This document shows positions 5,970 through 7,754 of a DNA stretch of 7,754 nt, piece after piece. The number at the start of each line of letters is the position of its first letter. Positions within the stretch are counted from its first letter, which is position 1. The stretch is taken from assembly GCA_040081205.1 (NCBI GenBank), contig JBEBHE010000231.1, forward strand, positions 1 through 7,754, in the 5' to 3' direction. Position numbers and translations under genes: made by a program. This DNA is from UBA5216 sp040081205. Its GTDB lineage: Bacteria; Pseudomonadota; Gammaproteobacteria; Burkholderiales; SG8-41. The notes under the pieces are model-generated. The model was not told the origin of the DNA, did no database searches, and was given only the letters and a program-made list of their open reading frames with translations.

Positions 5970-6767
5970 ATGACCTTCACCGTTATCATCCCCGCCCGCT
6001 ACGCATCATCGCGTTTTCCCGGCAAGCCGCTGGCCGATATCGCGGGCAAACCGATGGTCGTTCGTGTTGCGGAACAGGCCGCAAAAAGCGGTGCGCGCGA
6101 AATCATCGTCGCCACCGATCACGCCGAAATCAAACGGGTGGTCGAAGCCCACGGCTTTGAAGCGATGATGACGCGCAAAGACCACGCCACCGGCACCGAC
6201 CGGCTGGCTGAAGTGGCGCGCAAGCGCGGGTTCAGCGCGCGGCATATCGTGGTCAATGTGCAGGGCGATGAACCGTTGATACCGCCTGCGCTGATCCGCG
6301 ATGTCGCGGCCAGTCTTGCCGCACACCGCGAAGCGTCGATTGCCACCGTCTGCCATCCGATCACCAGCGCAACAGAATTCACCAATCCCAACGTGGTCAA
6401 AGTGGTGCTCGATAACGCCGGCTACGCGCTGTATTTCAGCCGCGCGCCGATTCCCTATGCGCGCGACGCGTTTGCGCGCGTCGTAAAATCCCCGCGGGAT
6501 GCCTTCGCCGCCAAGGGCATTCGCCTGCCGCCCGGCATGCCGGCCTACCGCCATTTGGGCATTTACGCCTATCGTTGCGGGTTTTTGAGCGCTTTCAAAA
6601 AAATGCGCCCGGCGCCGATTGAGCAATTCGAGGCACTGGAACAACTGCGCGCCCTGGCCCAGGGCCATCGCATTTGCGTGGCCGTCACCCGTAAAGCACC
6701 TCACCCCGGCGTGGATACCCCGGACGACCTGCGGCGGGCGCTTCGCCACTACCGACGCCAGACATAG
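5970..6767 (+). CDS. kdsB: 3-deoxy-manno-octulosonate cytidylyltransferase (CMP-Kdo synthetase)
   Basis: This 265-residue cytosolic enzyme couples Kdo with CTP to make CMP-Kdo, the donor used by WaaA to add Kdo to lipid IVA, the LpxK product. The nucleotide-binding N-terminus reads VIIPARYASSRFPGKPLADI (5-24). VATDH is at 47-51, HATGTDRLAE at 72-81, the metal-binding VNVQGDEPLI at 95-104, and NPNVVKVV at 139-146. YFSRAPIPY (155-163), YRHLGIYAYR (193-202), LEQLRAL (223-229) and GVDTPDDL (247-254) complete the family pattern. The protein is slightly longer than the E. coli enzyme. The ATG at 5970 is the only start that preserves the N-terminal motif, yet no Shine-Dalgarno is visible before it. 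A 72-base gap with a small hairpin separates it from ycaR. Confidence 0.97.
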   Translation: MTFTVIIPARYASSRFPGKPLADIAGKPMVVRVAEQAAKSGAREIIVATDHAEIKRVVEAHGFEAMMTRKDHATGTDRLAEVARKRGFSARHIVVNVQGDEPLIPPALIRDVAASLAAHREASIATVCHPITSATEFTNPNVVKVVLDNAGYALYFSRAPIPYARDAFARVVKSPRDAFAAKGIRLPPGMPAYRHLGIYAYRCGFLSAFKKMRPAPIEQFEALEQLRALAQGHRICVAVTRKAPHPGVDTPDDLRRALRHYRRQT

Positions 6768-6781
6768 CGCGCGTATCATCG

Positions 6782-6811
6782 GTGACTCCGCAGGGGCGTC
6801 TGCGGTATAAT
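6782..6811 (+). promoter_or_regulatory. Candidate sigma-70 promoter for adk
   Basis: A perfect -10 hexamer TATAAT lies at 6806-6811. GTGACT at 6782-6787 matches 4 of 6 positions of the -35 consensus with an 18-base spacer. Transcription would start near 6818, giving adk an untranslated leader of about 110 bases. It sits directly behind kdsB, so adk can be expressed apart from the LPS genes. Confidence 0.5.
6788..6805. repeat. Palindrome filling the adk promoter spacer
   Basis: CCGCAG (6788-6793) and CTGCGG (6800-6805) are perfect inverted copies around GGGCGT. The repeat occupies precisely the space between the -35 and -10 candidates. It may be an operator. As RNA it would be a stable hairpin just after kdsB, but no T run follows, so termination alone is a weaker explanation. 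Confidence 0.5.
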
Positions 6812-6928
6812 CGCTTCATTATTAAAACAAATTTGGCCGCGTGTACCGATTCCCTGACAGGTGCAGGGTTGACGTTCGGTTACGTTGGGTAATTTTTCTA
6901 ACCCGTTGTTCTGGTTACTCTTTTCACC

Positions 6929-7594
6929 ATGCGCATTTTGCTACTCGGCTTGCCGGGCGCCGGTAAAGGCACGCAAGCTCAATTCCTGATTACGAAATTC
7001 GGCATTCCCCAGATTTCCACTGGGGACATGCTGCGTAGCGCGATGCGCGCAGGCTCCGCGCTGGGTGTTGAGGCCAAAAAATATATGGATAAGGGCGAGC
7101 TGGTGCCCGACCAACTGGTGACCGAGTTGGTGAAGGAGCGCGTCAAAGCGCCCGACTGCGCCAACGGCTTCATCATGGACGGATTCCCGCGCACCTTGCC
7201 GCAAGCCGAATCACTGCGCAGCGCCGGCATCGATATCGATTCGGTGATTGAAATCGAGGTCGGCGACGGCGAGATCCTGCGCCGCATGATTGGCCGGCGC
7301 GTGCATCTGGCGTCCGGGCGCAGCTATCACGTTGAATTCAATCCGCCCAAGGTCGAAGGCAAAGATGACCTTACCGGCGAGCCACTGGTGCAGCGCCCCG
7401 ATGACAACGAAGAAACCGTGAAAAGGCGCATCGCCACCTATCACTCGCAGACCAAGCCGCTGGTGAACTACTACCTCAAATGGGCGGACAGCGGCGACCC
7501 GCGTGCGCCGTGTTATGCGAACATTTACGGTCGCGGCTCGGTGGAACATATTCGCGACAAGATTTTTGCCGCACTGTCCAAAAAACAGGCATGA
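6929..7594 (+). CDS. adk: Adenylate kinase
   Basis: This 221-residue cytosolic enzyme interconverts ATP + AMP and 2 ADP, balancing the adenylate pool. The P-loop GLPGAGKGTQ is at 7-16; Leu occupies the position that is Ala in many bacterial enzymes. STGDMLR (30-36) and DGFPRTLPQAE (84-94) form the AMP site. The long LID domain (about 122-160, GRRVHLASGRSYHVEFNPP) lacks the four cysteines of zinc-binding versions and is the usual Gram-negative type. RPDDNEETVKRR (156-167) closes it, with the basic residues that contact phosphates. The length is normal. The ATG at 6929 gives the canonical MRILLLGLPGAGKGT start, but no Shine-Dalgarno is seen in the pyrimidine-rich bases before it. It has its own promoter candidate and a 161-base gap after kdsB. 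A small ORF overlaps its stop by 4 bases. Confidence 0.97.
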   Translation: MRILLLGLPGAGKGTQAQFLITKFGIPQISTGDMLRSAMRAGSALGVEAKKYMDKGELVPDQLVTELVKERVKAPDCANGFIMDGFPRTLPQAESLRSAGIDIDSVIEIEVGDGEILRRMIGRRVHLASGRSYHVEFNPPKVEGKDDLTGEPLVQRPDDNEETVKRRIATYHSQTKPLVNYYLKWADSGDPRAPCYANIYGRGSVEHIRDKIFAALSKKQA

Positions 7595-7686
7595 GCACGC
7601 CCGCAAAAATCAGCGATTTCAACGAAGCCGGCCGCTGGGTGGTTAAATCGGCGCCGAAAGAGCGTTACGCCCGGCACGCACTTTGA
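7591..7686 (+). CDS. Small unrecognised ORF, possibly a truncated or frameshifted gene start
   Basis: Its ATG overlaps the adk stop codon (ATGA), a classic coupled arrangement, and it encodes 31 residues beginning MSTPAKISDFNEAGRWVV and ending ERYARHAL. I do not recognise the family. The first 25 or so residues look protein-like (a charged, amphipathic WVVKSAPKERY segment), but the frame stops at once and only a weak AGG precedes the ATG. The +1 frame is open from this region to a TAG at 7751, so a one-base indel near 7670 could join the two; alternatively the gene is cut off by a junction near 7690 where base composition collapses. It may also be a chance ORF. Confidence 0.3.
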   Translation: MSTPAKISDFNEAGRWVVKSAPKERYARHAL

Positions 7687-7697
7687 AGGCGGCTGGG

Positions 7698-7754
7698 CGA
7701 ATGGAAAAAATTTATTTAAAAACAAATACTTAGCGTACTTTTATTTAATGTAGC
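7698..7754. other. Abrupt AT-rich segment at the window end
   Basis: From about 7700 to the end only about 11 of 54 bases are G or C, with runs such as AAAAAATTTATTTAAAAA, while adk just upstream is GC-rich. No gene, inverted repeat of useful length or clear promoter is seen. It may be the start of a non-coding spacer, a recombination or element boundary, or the edge of an assembled contig. Confidence 0.4.

Noticed and set aside
6006..6779. 257-codon minus-strand frame opposite kdsB
   Set aside because: It is a complete shadow of kdsB and has no motif of its own.
7592..7753. Stop-codon readthrough of adk into the open frame to 7751
   Set aside because: Adk is complete at 221 residues, and the downstream frame has no recognisable domain and turns into AT-rich sequence.
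1..7754. tRNA, rRNA, CRISPR array, insertion sequence or riboswitch
   Set aside because: No regularly spaced repeats, transposase motifs, terminal inverted repeats or tRNA-like T-loops were seen on either strand.

Overview
The window is about 7.75 kb of compact, moderately GC-rich proteobacterial chromosome. Its gene content (miaA, xseA, exbB, exbD, lpxK, a YcaR/Trm112-type zinc-ribbon gene, kdsB, adk) and the lipid A/Kdo genes show a Gram-negative with LPS. The order exbB-exbD-lpxK-ycaR-kdsB followed by adk, with xseA diverging from it, fits a betaproteobacterium best (a Nitrosomonadales-like lineage is my guess). This is inferred from gene content and motif style, not from a database search.

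Left part (1-1105): a complete miaA (tRNA A37 dimethylallyltransferase) on the + strand, followed by a hairpin with a short T-rich tail that may be its terminator. Middle-left (1106-3069): two minus-strand genes, xseA (exonuclease VII large subunit) and, downstream of it, a small exported NIPSNAP-family protein. The region between them (1559-1707) has no recognisable gene.

Centre (3070-3574): a 505-bp gap between divergent xseA and exbB. It has no convincing gene but is the most structured non-coding DNA here. It holds a 9-bp inverted repeat just upstream of xseA, a 50-bp tract at about 18% GC, a cluster of DnaA-box-like 9-mers (one exact TTATCCACA and one TTTTCCACA on the opposite strand, forming an inverted pair), and a good promoter and ribosome binding site for exbB. 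It looks like an origin or a DnaA-binding regulatory locus and is the main item for follow-up.

Right part (3575-7594): a + strand cluster. exbB and exbD overlap by 4 bp and encode a proton-driven inner-membrane motor. lpxK completes lipid IVA by 4'-phosphorylation, ycaR encodes a 59-residue zinc-ribbon protein, and kdsB makes CMP-Kdo, the donor for the next step of LPS core synthesis. adk follows after a 161-bp gap with its own promoter candidate, whose -35/-10 spacer is filled by a palindrome. The last 160 bp carry a 31-codon ORF overlapping the adk stop, probably a truncated or broken gene start, and then an abrupt drop to about 20% GC at the window edge.

No mobile element, CRISPR array, tRNA or rRNA was recognised. 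The coding genes are ordinary housekeeping genes; the unusual signals are in the intergenic DNA.
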